Part shown: positions 1 through 6,806 of the stretch, one piece after another
Layout of the letters: each line of letters starts with the position of its first letter
Position numbering within the stretch: the first letter of the stretch is position 1
Source: an uncultured Collinsella sp.
GTDB lineage: Bacteria > Actinomycetota > Coriobacteriia > Coriobacteriales > Coriobacteriaceae
Direction of reading: 5' to 3'
Length of the DNA stretch: 6,857 bases
Assembly (NCBI GenBank): GCA_902490245.1
Contig: CABUDB010000083.1
Span: forward strand, 1 to 6,857
Program-made: the position numbers and the translations under genes
Notes under the pieces: model-generated
Databases searched by the model: none
Told to the model about the DNA's origin: nothing
The model's input: only the letters and a program-made list of their open reading frames with translations

Positions 1-839
1 AGCGCAAGTTTCGGCGCGATCGTGACAAACTGCTCGAACGCGGCATCTTAATCAAGGAGGTTCGCCCCGCCGGCGCGCAGGAGACCGAGGAAAGCTCATG
101 GACAATCGACCGCGAGCACACGTTTGCGGCAGGCGGCCTCATCACCGCAGACGACGCCGATATCCTGCTCAACGCTATCGACCAGACAATAGCGGCCGGC
201 TCATCCACTTTTGCCGCGCCGCTTGCCGATATTCGTTCCAAGATTGCCTACCTCACCGGCAGGACGACGGCGGACGAAGCACCGATCCGCCGCTCTCCCA
301 CCGTCGATGCGGTATGGAGCGCCTTTGCCGAGCGATGCGCGCTGCGATTTTTATATCAGAACGGACGCGGTGAGCAGAAAGAGCGTACCGTCTGCGTCTA
401 CGGCATGTTCGAGCGCGAGGGCGTGGCGTACTTCTGCGGCCTCGACAATGTCACCGACGACATCAGGACATTCCGCTGCGACCGCATCGTTCGCGCTTGG
501 CGTCCTTCGAAGGCCTACGCCATCCCTGCGGACTTCAATCTCAACGACTATCTGTTCTTTGAATTCGATTTTGCCGACCGACCGCCCGTTGCAGCCACGT
601 TCTCGTTCGCCCCTCAGACGCAGATCGATATGATCAACGGTCTCACGCGCGGGCGAGGTGAGCTCGCACATACCGATGCGGGATGGACTTGGACCGTTGA
701 CGTGCGCAATCTTGAAGCCGCCGCCTCATTTTGCATGGCCCACGCCATGGACGGCATGAGGCCCATGGCCCCCAAATCGCTCAAGCAGGCGTGGAACCAC
801 CTCATTGAAAGGACGGTGCACGAGCATGCCCGTGCGTAA
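1..839 (+). CDS. WYL-domain transcriptional regulator (PafB-like), 5' partial
   Basis: Open frame running in from the left edge (first full codon at 3) to TAA at 837-839, giving 278 visible residues. The first residues (FRRDRDKLLERGILI) match the end of the DeoR-type winged helix that precedes WYL domains, so perhaps 30-50 N-terminal residues lie outside the window. The middle (about residues 110-165) looks like a WYL domain: a beta-rich stretch with AYFCGLD (residues 142-148) where the W-Y-L motif normally sits, followed by FRCDRI (157-162), the usual arginine-bearing F-R-x-D-x-I segment. The remainder fits a C-terminal WCX-like region. Members of this family are cytoplasmic DNA-binding regulators whose WYL domain is thought to sense a nucleic-acid or nucleotide ligand. 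The gene is followed with overlap by a second WYL gene, as for pafB-pafC. The family is fairly sure; the target genes and the PafB equivalence are inference. Confidence 0.82.
   Translation, partial: RKFRRDRDKLLERGILIKEVRPAGAQETEESSWTIDREHTFAAGGLITADDADILLNAIDQTIAAGSSTFAAPLADIRSKIAYLTGRTTADEAPIRRSPTVDAVWSAFAERCALRFLYQNGRGEQKERTVCVYGMFEREGVAYFCGLDNVTDDIRTFRCDRIVRAWRPSKAYAIPADFNLNDYLFFEFDFADRPPVAATFSFAPQTQIDMINGLTRGRGELAHTDAGWTWTVDVRNLEAAASFCMAHAMDGMRPMAPKSLKQAWNHLIERTVHEHARA
808..813 (+). promoter_or_regulatory. Putative ribosome binding site for the second WYL gene
   Basis: AAAGGA lies 12 bases before ATG 826, inside the end of the upstream WYL coding region. The spacing is a little long but workable. 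It favours the ATG at 826 over TTG 805, which the motif overlaps or follows and cannot serve. Confidence 0.45.
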
Positions 840-1743
840 ACTCACCAGCGAGCAGAGACTCTCGCGCGCCATCGACATCATGGAGGCCCTCTACGCCGCC
901 GGCGAGAGCGGCATGACACGAACCGAAATTTGCGACCGCTTTGACATCACGGGAGTATCGCTCGACGAGATTCTCGAGATCGTCTCGACGCTCGCGGACC
1001 GAGAATCGGGTGCGCGCATCATCTGCGAATGCCACGGCGAGTGTGTGGTCCTCACCGGTGACGCCGGGCGTGTGCTACCGCTGCGTCTGAGTGCCGCCGA
1101 AGGCGCTGTGCTCAACCATGAACTTGAATCGTTGGGGATCGAGCCGCAGACGGCAGCTCGGATTCGACATGCCCTTCTGCCCGAAGAGCTCGGCTATAAC
1201 CAGCGCGTCTTTGACACCGTCAACCACGGGTCGCACTGGCAGCAGCTGAGCTGCGCCATTCAGGACGGTGTTCGTTGCCGCATCTCGTATCGCTCGATGG
1301 ACGATGCGCGGCCACGCGAGCGTCTGGTCGACCCCTTGCGCATTACGGTAAACGGCGACCAAACATACCTGATTGCCTGGGACATCGCGGTCGATGAGCA
1401 GCGCACCTATCGCATGGATAAAATCGAGGGACTCACCTTGACGGAAGACTCCGTCGTGCCTCACACACCGGGCGTCGCATCCCTCCACGATTCCCTTGCC
1501 CGGACGCAGCGTAGCGCAAAGCTCTTGATGCCATTCGATATGGCGGAGCATCTGGACTGGGCCGGCATCACCCTAATCGAGCGCAGCGGGGCAGACATGG
1601 CAACGGTAACCGTGCATTACGGCTCCGAGCGTTGGCTACTGAGCCAGATAATCGCAGCGGGCGGAGCCATCCGCATCTTGGATGACCCCGCCCTGTCAAA
1701 GCGTCTGTGCGATATGGCAAAAACCCTCGTCTGTCCGCTTTAG
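826..1743 (+). CDS. WYL-domain transcriptional regulator (PafC-like)
   Basis: Predicted protein of 305 residues from ATG 826. An in-frame TTG at 805 would add seven residues, but it has no good ribosome site before it. Residues 8-60 look like a helix-turn-helix region. Residues 135-205 form the WYL domain: RCRISYRS (150-157), then TYLIAWD (180-186) in place of the canonical W-Y-L, then YRMDKIEGL (195-203) with the conserved arginine. Residues about 230-305 fit the WCX domain, ending in a typical W-x-L...G-G-x-I-x-I-L pattern. The length is normal for the family. The start overlaps the end of the preceding WYL gene by 14 bases, so the two are probably co-transcribed and translationally coupled, and may act as a heteromeric pair as PafB and PafC do. 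PafBC activates DNA-damage genes in mycobacteria; that role here is inferred. The stop overlaps the convergent dinG-like gene. Confidence 0.87.
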   Translation: MPVRKLTSEQRLSRAIDIMEALYAAGESGMTRTEICDRFDITGVSLDEILEIVSTLADRESGARIICECHGECVVLTGDAGRVLPLRLSAAEGAVLNHELESLGIEPQTAARIRHALLPEELGYNQRVFDTVNHGSHWQQLSCAIQDGVRCRISYRSMDDARPRERLVDPLRITVNGDQTYLIAWDIAVDEQRTYRMDKIEGLTLTEDSVVPHTPGVASLHDSLARTQRSAKLLMPFDMAEHLDWAGITLIERSGADMATVTVHYGSERWLLSQIIAAGGAIRILDDPALSKRLCDMAKTLVCPL

Positions 1744-4634
1744 CGCCGCCGCTCGTGGTGTGCGCGCCACAGTTGCAGATAGTGACCGATCTGCGCCGAT
1801 TCGATGCGCTGGTAGGAGCTCGTGGGCAGCGACGTTAAGAACTTCTTCCCGTAGCCCTTCGTCACCAGGCGCGGGTCGGCCAGAATCAGCACGCCGCAAT
1901 CGGTCGACGAGCGGATAAGGCGGCCGGCCGCCTGCTTAACCTCGAGCACCGCCTCGGGCAGCGAATAGCGCGCCCAAGCGCGGTCTTCGCGCAGGTTGCG
2001 CTCGCACGAGAGCGGGTCCGTGGGGCTCGAGAACGGCAGCTTGGGAATGATGACGCAACGCAGCGTCTCGCCGCTGGCGTCAAACCCCTCCCAGAAGGCC
2101 TTAAGCGCAAAAAGCGACGAGGTCGGCTCATTGATAAACCGGTCGCGCAGGCGACGAGGAGATGAGTTGCGCTGCTGGCAGTTGAGCTCCAGACCCGCAC
2201 GGGCCATCTTAGGCTCAACGCGGGCGTACAGGTCTTCCATGTCGCGCCGATTGGTGAACAACGTGAGCACCGATCCGCCCATGGCAAGATGGGCGTCGAC
2301 CAGCACGCGCTCGAGCGCCGCAAGATAGCTCTCACGATCGCGCGGATCGGGGATATCGCCCGCAACGACTACAGCCATGTTCGAATCGAAGTCGTAGCTC
2401 GAGTCCAAGTGCAGCGATGAGGATGTTGAAGCACCGATGCGATCGAGGCCGACCGCGTGGTTAAAGTGTTCAAAGCTTTTGGACACCGTCATGGTCGCCG
2501 AGGCAAAGATAGCCGTGTGAACCTCGGGCAGCCATTCGGTTGCCAAGGCCTCGCCAATGTCGATGCGCTCTGCGGTCATTGACTCTCCGCCGGCACGCAG
2601 CCTGCGATTGACCTGCAGCGAATACACATAGTGTTCATCGGTGCCATCAATGATGAGTTTGAGGTTCTCGGCCAGCTCGTGCAGGCGGCGCGAGATATCA
2701 CCCAGGTCGACAACAACCTCGGGCTTGTCGGCGGCAACGGCTTGCACCAGCGCGTCGACGCTCTTGTCAGCTTGTTCCAATGCGTCGATGGCAGCGTAGG
2801 CCGACTGTAAGAAATCATGCCAGTCGTCAGATTCGCGCAGCTCGGGGCCAATCCATAGATTGGCATTGTCATAACCCCCACGGGCACGGCGACCGAGCTC
2901 GCGAACGCCATCGAACACGTCGGCGATTGCCATGCTCGCGCGCGCAACCGTCGACGTTGCCTTGGCAGTAAGGCCCAGATAGAGCGTAGAGCCCTCGGAG
3001 GTTGCCAAATCACGGGAAACCTGGCTTAGCGCGCCGGTGCTCGAGCCACCCAGGCGCTCAAACAGAACGCGTGATTCGTCCGCCGACACCACGCGCGCCC
3101 ACTGGCGGCGCGCCTCGCGCTCGATGGAATGGGCCTCGTCGATTACCCAATGACGAATCGGAGGTAAAATCCTGCCCTCGGCCGCGACGTTGCGGAACAG
3201 CAGGGAATGGTTGGTGACCACCACATCGGCATGCGCCGCACGACGGCGAGCGCCGTGGACCAAACATTTATCAGGGAAAAACGGGCAGAGGCGACGAGCA
3301 CACTCGCGCGAGGCCGTCGTAAAGTCGGGGCGGTTGACGCTGCGCCACCGAATGCCGAGCGAGTCGAGGTCGCCATCGGCTGATTGGCAGACGTACGCCA
3401 TAATGACCGCGACCGCCGTGAGCGTGTCCGCCGGATCGCGCTTGGTGGTAATCTCGACCTGGCTGCGGCTCATGCGCTCGAGCTTGCGCAGGCACGGATA
3501 GTGGTCATACCCCTTGAGAGCGCAAAATGACAGACCACCGTCCAGTTGCTCGGCAAGTTTTGGCAGCTCATGGTACATGAGCTGGTCGGCAAGATTGTTC
3601 GATTTGGTCGCAATACCAACCGTGATGTTGTTACGGCGCGCTGCCTCGGCAAAAGGCACCAGATAGGCCATCGATTTGCCGACGCCCGTGCCCGCCTCAA
3701 TTACACGATGAGTGCCCGTGACCAGCGCATCGCGGACCTCGAGCGCCATCGCGATCTGCTCATCACGCGGCTCGTAGGTAGGATACATGCGATTGACCAG
3801 GCCACCTGGCGCATAGTCTGCCTCAATCTCCTCACGACTCGGCATCTTGAGGACCGGCAGTTCGTCGGCGTCCACCCGATCGTCGGCGCGATCGGCCTTG
3901 AGGACGTCAGCACGAGCGGCGCTGAGAGAGAGGATAGAACCAGGGTTCTGCCCTGCCAAGAATGAGAAGATAGGACGATAGGACCAAGGCACGTCCGGAT
4001 GCATGTCGGCTAGGCGCGCCATAAGGCCCTGAGGCAAGTCGGTGAGCGCCACGAGCAACACGCGCCATACGCCACACAGGGCGTCGACGTCGGCATTGGC
4101 ACGGTGTGATACCGAGTCACAGCCAAACAGATCGGCCATAAAAGACAGCTTGTGCGAGGCCAGGCGCGGAAGCGCGATGCGCGACAGCGCCAGCGAATCG
4201 ATCCAGATATCGCTCACGTTGACGCCGCCTTTGACCGACTCGATAAACGAGCGGTCGAACGTGGCGTTATGTGCGATCACCGGGCAACCACCGACAAAAT
4301 CGGCGAGAGCGGCGACGGCCTCAACGGCCGACGGGGCATCTGCCACATCGGCATTTGTAATGCTCGTGAGCTCGGTAATCTCGGCGGGAATCAGCTGTTT
4401 GGGATGCACGAAGGTATCGAAGCGGTCGACGACCTCGCGGCCCGAAAGACGGGCCGCCGAGATCTCGATCAGCTCATTGTCCTGCACCGAAAGACCCGTG
4501 GTCTCGGTATCGAGGACAATCACATCTTCCTCGATAAGGCCGAAGGACTGCGTTTTGGCGCGTTCGGCAAGCGTGGCATAGGAGTCGATGACAAACTGCG
4601 GCGTCCCTGACGAAACCGCGTCCTCGATTAGCAT
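1740..4634 (-). CDS. dinG: DinG-family ATP-dependent helicase with N-terminal DEDDh 3'-5' exonuclease domain
   Basis: Predicted protein of 964 residues, about the length of the exonuclease-DinG fusions of Gram-positive bacteria (E. coli DinG, without exonuclease, is about 716). Residues 38-195 are a DnaQ-like exonuclease: DTETTG (42-47), HNATFD (122-127), and H177 with D182 complete a DEDDh set. After a linker comes an XPD/DinG-type superfamily 2 helicase: Walker A GTGVGKS (315-321), DEAH (499-502), SAT (712-714), the FWEGFD motif (847-852) and QAAGRLIR (901-908). Cysteines 381, 445, 450 and 457 (C-x63-C-x4-C-x6-C) match the four iron-sulfur ligands of E. coli DinG. The family unwinds 5'-overhang DNA, R-loops and D-loops; combined unwinding and 3'-5' digestion is inferred here. 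The start ATG overlaps the ddl stop by 7 bases with only a weak ribosome site, so translation is probably coupled to ddl. The gene symbol is by family only. Confidence 0.93.
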   Translation of the reverse strand: MLIEDAVSSGTPQFVIDSYATLAERAKTQSFGLIEEDVIVLDTETTGLSVQDNELIEISAARLSGREVVDRFDTFVHPKQLIPAEITELTSITNADVADAPSAVEAVAALADFVGGCPVIAHNATFDRSFIESVKGGVNVSDIWIDSLALSRIALPRLASHKLSFMADLFGCDSVSHRANADVDALCGVWRVLLVALTDLPQGLMARLADMHPDVPWSYRPIFSFLAGQNPGSILSLSAARADVLKADRADDRVDADELPVLKMPSREEIEADYAPGGLVNRMYPTYEPRDEQIAMALEVRDALVTGTHRVIEAGTGVGKSMAYLVPFAEAARRNNITVGIATKSNNLADQLMYHELPKLAEQLDGGLSFCALKGYDHYPCLRKLERMSRSQVEITTKRDPADTLTAVAVIMAYVCQSADGDLDSLGIRWRSVNRPDFTTASRECARRLCPFFPDKCLVHGARRRAAHADVVVTNHSLLFRNVAAEGRILPPIRHWVIDEAHSIEREARRQWARVVSADESRVLFERLGGSSTGALSQVSRDLATSEGSTLYLGLTAKATSTVARASMAIADVFDGVRELGRRARGGYDNANLWIGPELRESDDWHDFLQSAYAAIDALEQADKSVDALVQAVAADKPEVVVDLGDISRRLHELAENLKLIIDGTDEHYVYSLQVNRRLRAGGESMTAERIDIGEALATEWLPEVHTAIFASATMTVSKSFEHFNHAVGLDRIGASTSSSLHLDSSYDFDSNMAVVVAGDIPDPRDRESYLAALERVLVDAHLAMGGSVLTLFTNRRDMEDLYARVEPKMARAGLELNCQQRNSSPRRLRDRFINEPTSSLFALKAFWEGFDASGETLRCVIIPKLPFSSPTDPLSCERNLREDRAWARYSLPEAVLEVKQAAGRLIRSSTDCGVLILADPRLVTKGYGKKFLTSLPTSSYQRIESAQIGHYLQLWRAHHERRR

Positions 4635-5605
4635 GCAATGCCCGCTCGACGAAGACCCATACGGATCAGGCTGTCACAGACCTGCGGGAACGTCATGTCG
4701 TCGGTGTGGCGAATCTCATCCGGATACAGCGACGTATCGGTCATGCCGGGAATGGTATTGGTCTCGAGGATAACGGGGCCGTCCTCGCTCACGATAAAAT
4801 CGCTGCGCGAGATGCCCAGGCAACCGAGGGCCTTGTGAGCGGCACAGGCAAGCTCCTGGGCACGAGCGTAGTTCTCGGGTGAAATCTGCGCCGGAATGCG
4901 ATGGATGTCCGTAGGGTCGACATATTTCACGTCCAGATCGTAGAACTCGCAGTCCTCGGGCTTGCGAATCTCGACAATCGGCAGGGCGCGCACGTCATCC
5001 TCGCCGTATACGCCAACGGTGATCTCGGTACCCTCGATGCACTTCTCGACCAGCACTTTGTCGCCGTACTCAAACGCCTTGGCGATTGCCGCGGGCAGCT
5101 CGGAGGGCTCATGGACCAGGGAAATGCCATAGCTGGAACCGTTGACGGCCGGTTTCACAAAGCAGCGCTCACCACAAACCTCGACGATATGATCGATATC
5201 GACTTCATCGCCCACCTCGAGCGCGAGGCCGGGGGCAATGGGAATGCCCGCCTTGGCGTACAGGAGCTTAGAGACCTCCTTGTCGGCACCGCAAGCGCTG
5301 GCAAGCACGCCCGAGGCCGTGTAGGGGATACCCAAGGTCTCCATGGCGCCCTGCATGGCACCATCCTCGCCGCCGGCGCCGTGCATGGCGATAAACGCCA
5401 CATCGAAGCCACCGGTCGCCATGGTTACCATAAAGTCATCGGCGGCCGTGTCGAGCAGCTCCACCGAAGTGTAGCCTGCCTCCTTCAAGGCCACCACGAC
5501 GTTTTTTCCCGAATTGAGCGAGATCTCACGCTCAGCGGAATGACCGCCCGCCAAGACCGCTACGTGCATGTTCTCTAGGCTTTTACCCGGCATGGGCAGA
5601 ATCAT
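4628..5605 (-). CDS. ddl: D-alanine--D-alanine ligase
   Basis: Cytoplasmic ATP-grasp enzyme that joins two D-alanines with ATP to make the D-Ala-D-Ala end of the peptidoglycan precursor. It has 325 residues from ATG 5605, slightly longer than usual. The N-terminal domain starts VAVLAGGHSAEREISL with E25 matching E15 of E. coli DdlB. HGAGGEDG (75-82) is the Ddl signature, with H75 equivalent to H63. NGSSYGIS (155-162) carries the conserved serine, and K227-Y228 match K215-Y216 of the omega loop. R267, D269, E281 and N283 match the metal and substrate residues, within ETNTIPGMT (281-289). The omega-loop tyrosine argues for D-Ala-D-Ala and against VanA-type D-Ala-D-Lac ligases, which have a histidine there. 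The start is uncertain: ATGs also exist at residue 5 (5593) and residue 13 (5569), the last giving the more typical MHVAVLAGG start. The gene ends inside the dinG start, implying a shared transcript. Confidence 0.96.
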   Translation of the reverse strand: MILPMPGKSLENMHVAVLAGGHSAEREISLNSGKNVVVALKEAGYTSVELLDTAADDFMVTMATGGFDVAFIAMHGAGGEDGAMQGAMETLGIPYTASGVLASACGADKEVSKLLYAKAGIPIAPGLALEVGDEVDIDHIVEVCGERCFVKPAVNGSSYGISLVHEPSELPAAIAKAFEYGDKVLVEKCIEGTEITVGVYGEDDVRALPIVEIRKPEDCEFYDLDVKYVDPTDIHRIPAQISPENYARAQELACAAHKALGCLGISRSDFIVSEDGPVILETNTIPGMTDTSLYPDEIRHTDDMTFPQVCDSLIRMGLRRAGIAC

Positions 5606-5609
5606 CCTC

Positions 5610-5615
5610 TATAAT
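5610..5615 (+). promoter_or_regulatory. Candidate -10 box for rlmN
   Basis: TATAAT is a perfect -10 consensus on the plus strand, 63 bases before the rlmN ATG. No recognisable -35 box sits 16-19 bases upstream and there is no TGn extension, so it may be chance in an AT-rich gap. A weaker alternative is TTGATA at 5624-5629, which lacks a good -10. Confidence 0.25.
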
Positions 5616-5633
5616 TTTTGCAGTTGATACCAT

Positions 5634-5663
5634 ATTGTAGCGATACCGTCTACGTTTCCCCAA
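5634..5663 (-). promoter_or_regulatory. Candidate sigma-70-type promoter for ddl-dinG
   Basis: On the minus strand TACAAT (5639-5634) is a good -10 box. TTGGGG (5663-5658) lies 18 bases upstream as a partial -35 box matching in its first three bases. Transcription would begin near 5627, about 20 bases before the first ddl ATG. This comes from matching to consensus only. Confidence 0.38.
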
Positions 5664-5667
5664 AATC

Positions 5668-5673
5668 GAAAGG
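5668..5673 (+). promoter_or_regulatory. Ribosome binding site of rlmN
   Basis: GAAAGG ends 5 bases before ATG 5679, a near-ideal Shine-Dalgarno match and spacing. It fixes the rlmN start. Confidence 0.75.
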
Positions 5674-5678
5674 CTTCC

Positions 5679-6731
5679 ATGAATCCCAGGACTAAATCTC
5701 AGGACATTCGCGACTTGAGCCAAAACGATATTCGCGAGCTCGTGGCCGAACTTGGCCAGCCCACCTTCCGCGCCAAACAGCTTATTGAATGGGTCTTTGA
5801 GAAGAACGTTTGTTCGTTTGACGATATGACCAACCTTCCCAAGGCTTTCCGCGAGCAGCTTAAAGAGGCTTTTGCCTTTGACACGCCGACCGAGCTCACC
5901 AAGCAGGTCTCCAAGGACGGCTCCCGTAAATACCTGCTCGAGTATCACGACGGCATCTCAGTCGAGACTGTCGGTATGCCCCGTCGCAACAAGCTCTCCG
6001 TCTGCGTATCCACCCAGGCAGGCTGCGGCATGGGCTGCGCTTTTTGCGCCACCGGCCTCGACGGTCTCAAGCGTTCGCTGACTGCCCAGGAGATCGTTGA
6101 CCAGGTGCTCCACGTTTCCAACGATTTTGGCGAGCGCGCAACGAGCGTCGTGTTCATGGGCCAGGGCGAGCCGTTTGCCAACTACGACGAGGTCCTCAAG
6201 GCGCTGCGCATCCTCAACGACCCCGACGGCATCGGCATTGGAGCACGTCACCTTACTGTGTCTACCAGCGGCGTTATTCCTGGAATTCGGAAGTTTGCCG
6301 ATATTCCCGAGCAGTTCACGCTCGCCGTCTCACTGCACTCCGCTATCCAGTCGACGCGCAACAAGCTCATGCCGGGCGTTAAGAAGTACACGCTGCTTCG
6401 GCTTCACGAGGCGCTCCAGCTCTATACAGAAAAGACTGGCCGCCGTCCAACCTATGAGTACGCCATGATTGAGGGTGTCAACGACACCAACCCCGAGATG
6501 CAGGCGCTCTGCGACTTCTGCGAGGGAACGCTGTGCCACGTTAACCTCATTCAGCTTAACGACATCGAGGGCAGCCCGCTCAAGCCGTCGCCGATTCATA
6601 AGGTTGAGGATCTTCAGAGTCGTCTTGAGTCCCGTGGCATCGAGACCACGATCCGTAACTCCCGTGGTAACGATATTGACGCCGCTTGCGGACAGCTGAA
6701 GCAGCGCTTCAAAGTTCAGAAGAACGCATAG
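5679..6731 (+). CDS. rlmN: 23S rRNA (adenine(2503)-C(2))-methyltransferase, dual-specificity rRNA/tRNA
   Basis: Radical-SAM enzyme of 350 residues, normal length for RlmN. It methylates C2 of A2503 in 23S rRNA at the peptidyl-transferase centre, and in characterised members also A37 of some tRNAs. The N-terminal region (about 12-95) is the accessory helical domain of the family. The cluster motif C116-x3-C120-x2-C123 binds the 4Fe-4S centre. C109, seven residues before it, and C337 within DIDAACGQL match the catalytic pair C118 and C355 of E. coli RlmN. Other conserved segments are GEP (163-165) and STSG (195-198), expected to help bind SAM. The motif before GEP reads MGQ where MGM is commonest. 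The related resistance enzyme Cfr shares these cysteines, but the chromosomal housekeeping setting favours RlmN. Its start is supported by a strong ribosome site. It is transcribed alone, divergently from ddl, and ends at a hairpin terminator. Confidence 0.96.
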   Translation: MNPRTKSQDIRDLSQNDIRELVAELGQPTFRAKQLIEWVFEKNVCSFDDMTNLPKAFREQLKEAFAFDTPTELTKQVSKDGSRKYLLEYHDGISVETVGMPRRNKLSVCVSTQAGCGMGCAFCATGLDGLKRSLTAQEIVDQVLHVSNDFGERATSVVFMGQGEPFANYDEVLKALRILNDPDGIGIGARHLTVSTSGVIPGIRKFADIPEQFTLAVSLHSAIQSTRNKLMPGVKKYTLLRLHEALQLYTEKTGRRPTYEYAMIEGVNDTNPEMQALCDFCEGTLCHVNLIQLNDIEGSPLKPSPIHKVEDLQSRLESRGIETTIRNSRGNDIDAACGQLKQRFKVQKNA

Positions 6732-6749
6732 GGGAGTCGCACCCCAAAA

Positions 6750-6765
6750 CGTTTCATGTGAAACA
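6750..6765. promoter_or_regulatory. parS-like palindrome (candidate ParB binding site)
   Basis: The 16-mer CGTTTCATGTGAAACA differs at two positions (1 and 8) from the widely conserved chromosomal parS sequence TGTTTCACGTGAAACA. It is an inverted repeat of GTTTCA and TGAAAC around a central TG. It lies between the rlmN stop and its terminator, where an operator for a promoter is not expected. ParB sites load the partition complex and usually cluster near the replication origin. Binding here is inferred from sequence alone; an unrelated regulator or chance remain possible. Confidence 0.5.
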
Positions 6766-6768
6766 TCG

Positions 6769-6805
6769 AACGACCCCGGTTGCAGAATATGCAACCGGGG
6801 TCGTT
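6769..6805 (+). terminator. Rho-independent terminator of rlmN
   Basis: A perfect 16-base-pair inverted repeat (left arm 6769-6784, right arm 6790-6805) with a 5-base GAATA loop and a CCCCGG/CCGGGG core. It is followed by a broken T-rich run (TTTCATTTATT from 6804). It starts 37 bases after the rlmN stop. The tract on the other side is less T-rich when read on the minus strand, so it works best for rlmN, though it could also stop a convergent gene beyond the window. Confidence 0.9.
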
Positions 6806-6806
6806 T

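Larger units (their letters stand above)
5606..5678. other. Divergent intergenic region between ddl and rlmN
   Basis: A 73-base AT-richer stretch separating the two head-to-head genes, and the only non-coding gap of any size apart from the right end. It must hold the promoters for rlmN (plus) and for ddl-dinG (minus), unless rlmN is transcribed from inside ddl. Candidate boxes are listed separately. No riboswitch-like or long inverted-repeat structure was seen in it. Confidence 0.7.

Noticed and set aside
1075..1551. Minus-strand frame of 158 codons opposite the second WYL gene
   Set aside because: Antisense shadow of a well-supported regulator; no domain or ribosome site supports it.
4901..5578. 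Long plus-strand open frame of 225 codons opposite ddl
   Set aside because: It lies antisense to a clearly conserved ligase and is a by-product of its GC-rich codon use; its translation resembles no known fold.
5618..5640. Possible PafBC-type (RecA-NDp) promoter before rlmN, TTGCAGTTG then TTGTAG after 8 bases
   Set aside because: Only about six of nine bases fit the TTGTCRGTG box as remembered and the -10 half does not fit; rlmN is not expected to be damage-induced.
6731..6745. Small GC hairpin GGGG...CCCC directly after the rlmN stop
   Set aside because: Only four base pairs with a seven-base loop, and an A run rather than a T run follows; the real terminator is the 16-base-pair stem just downstream.
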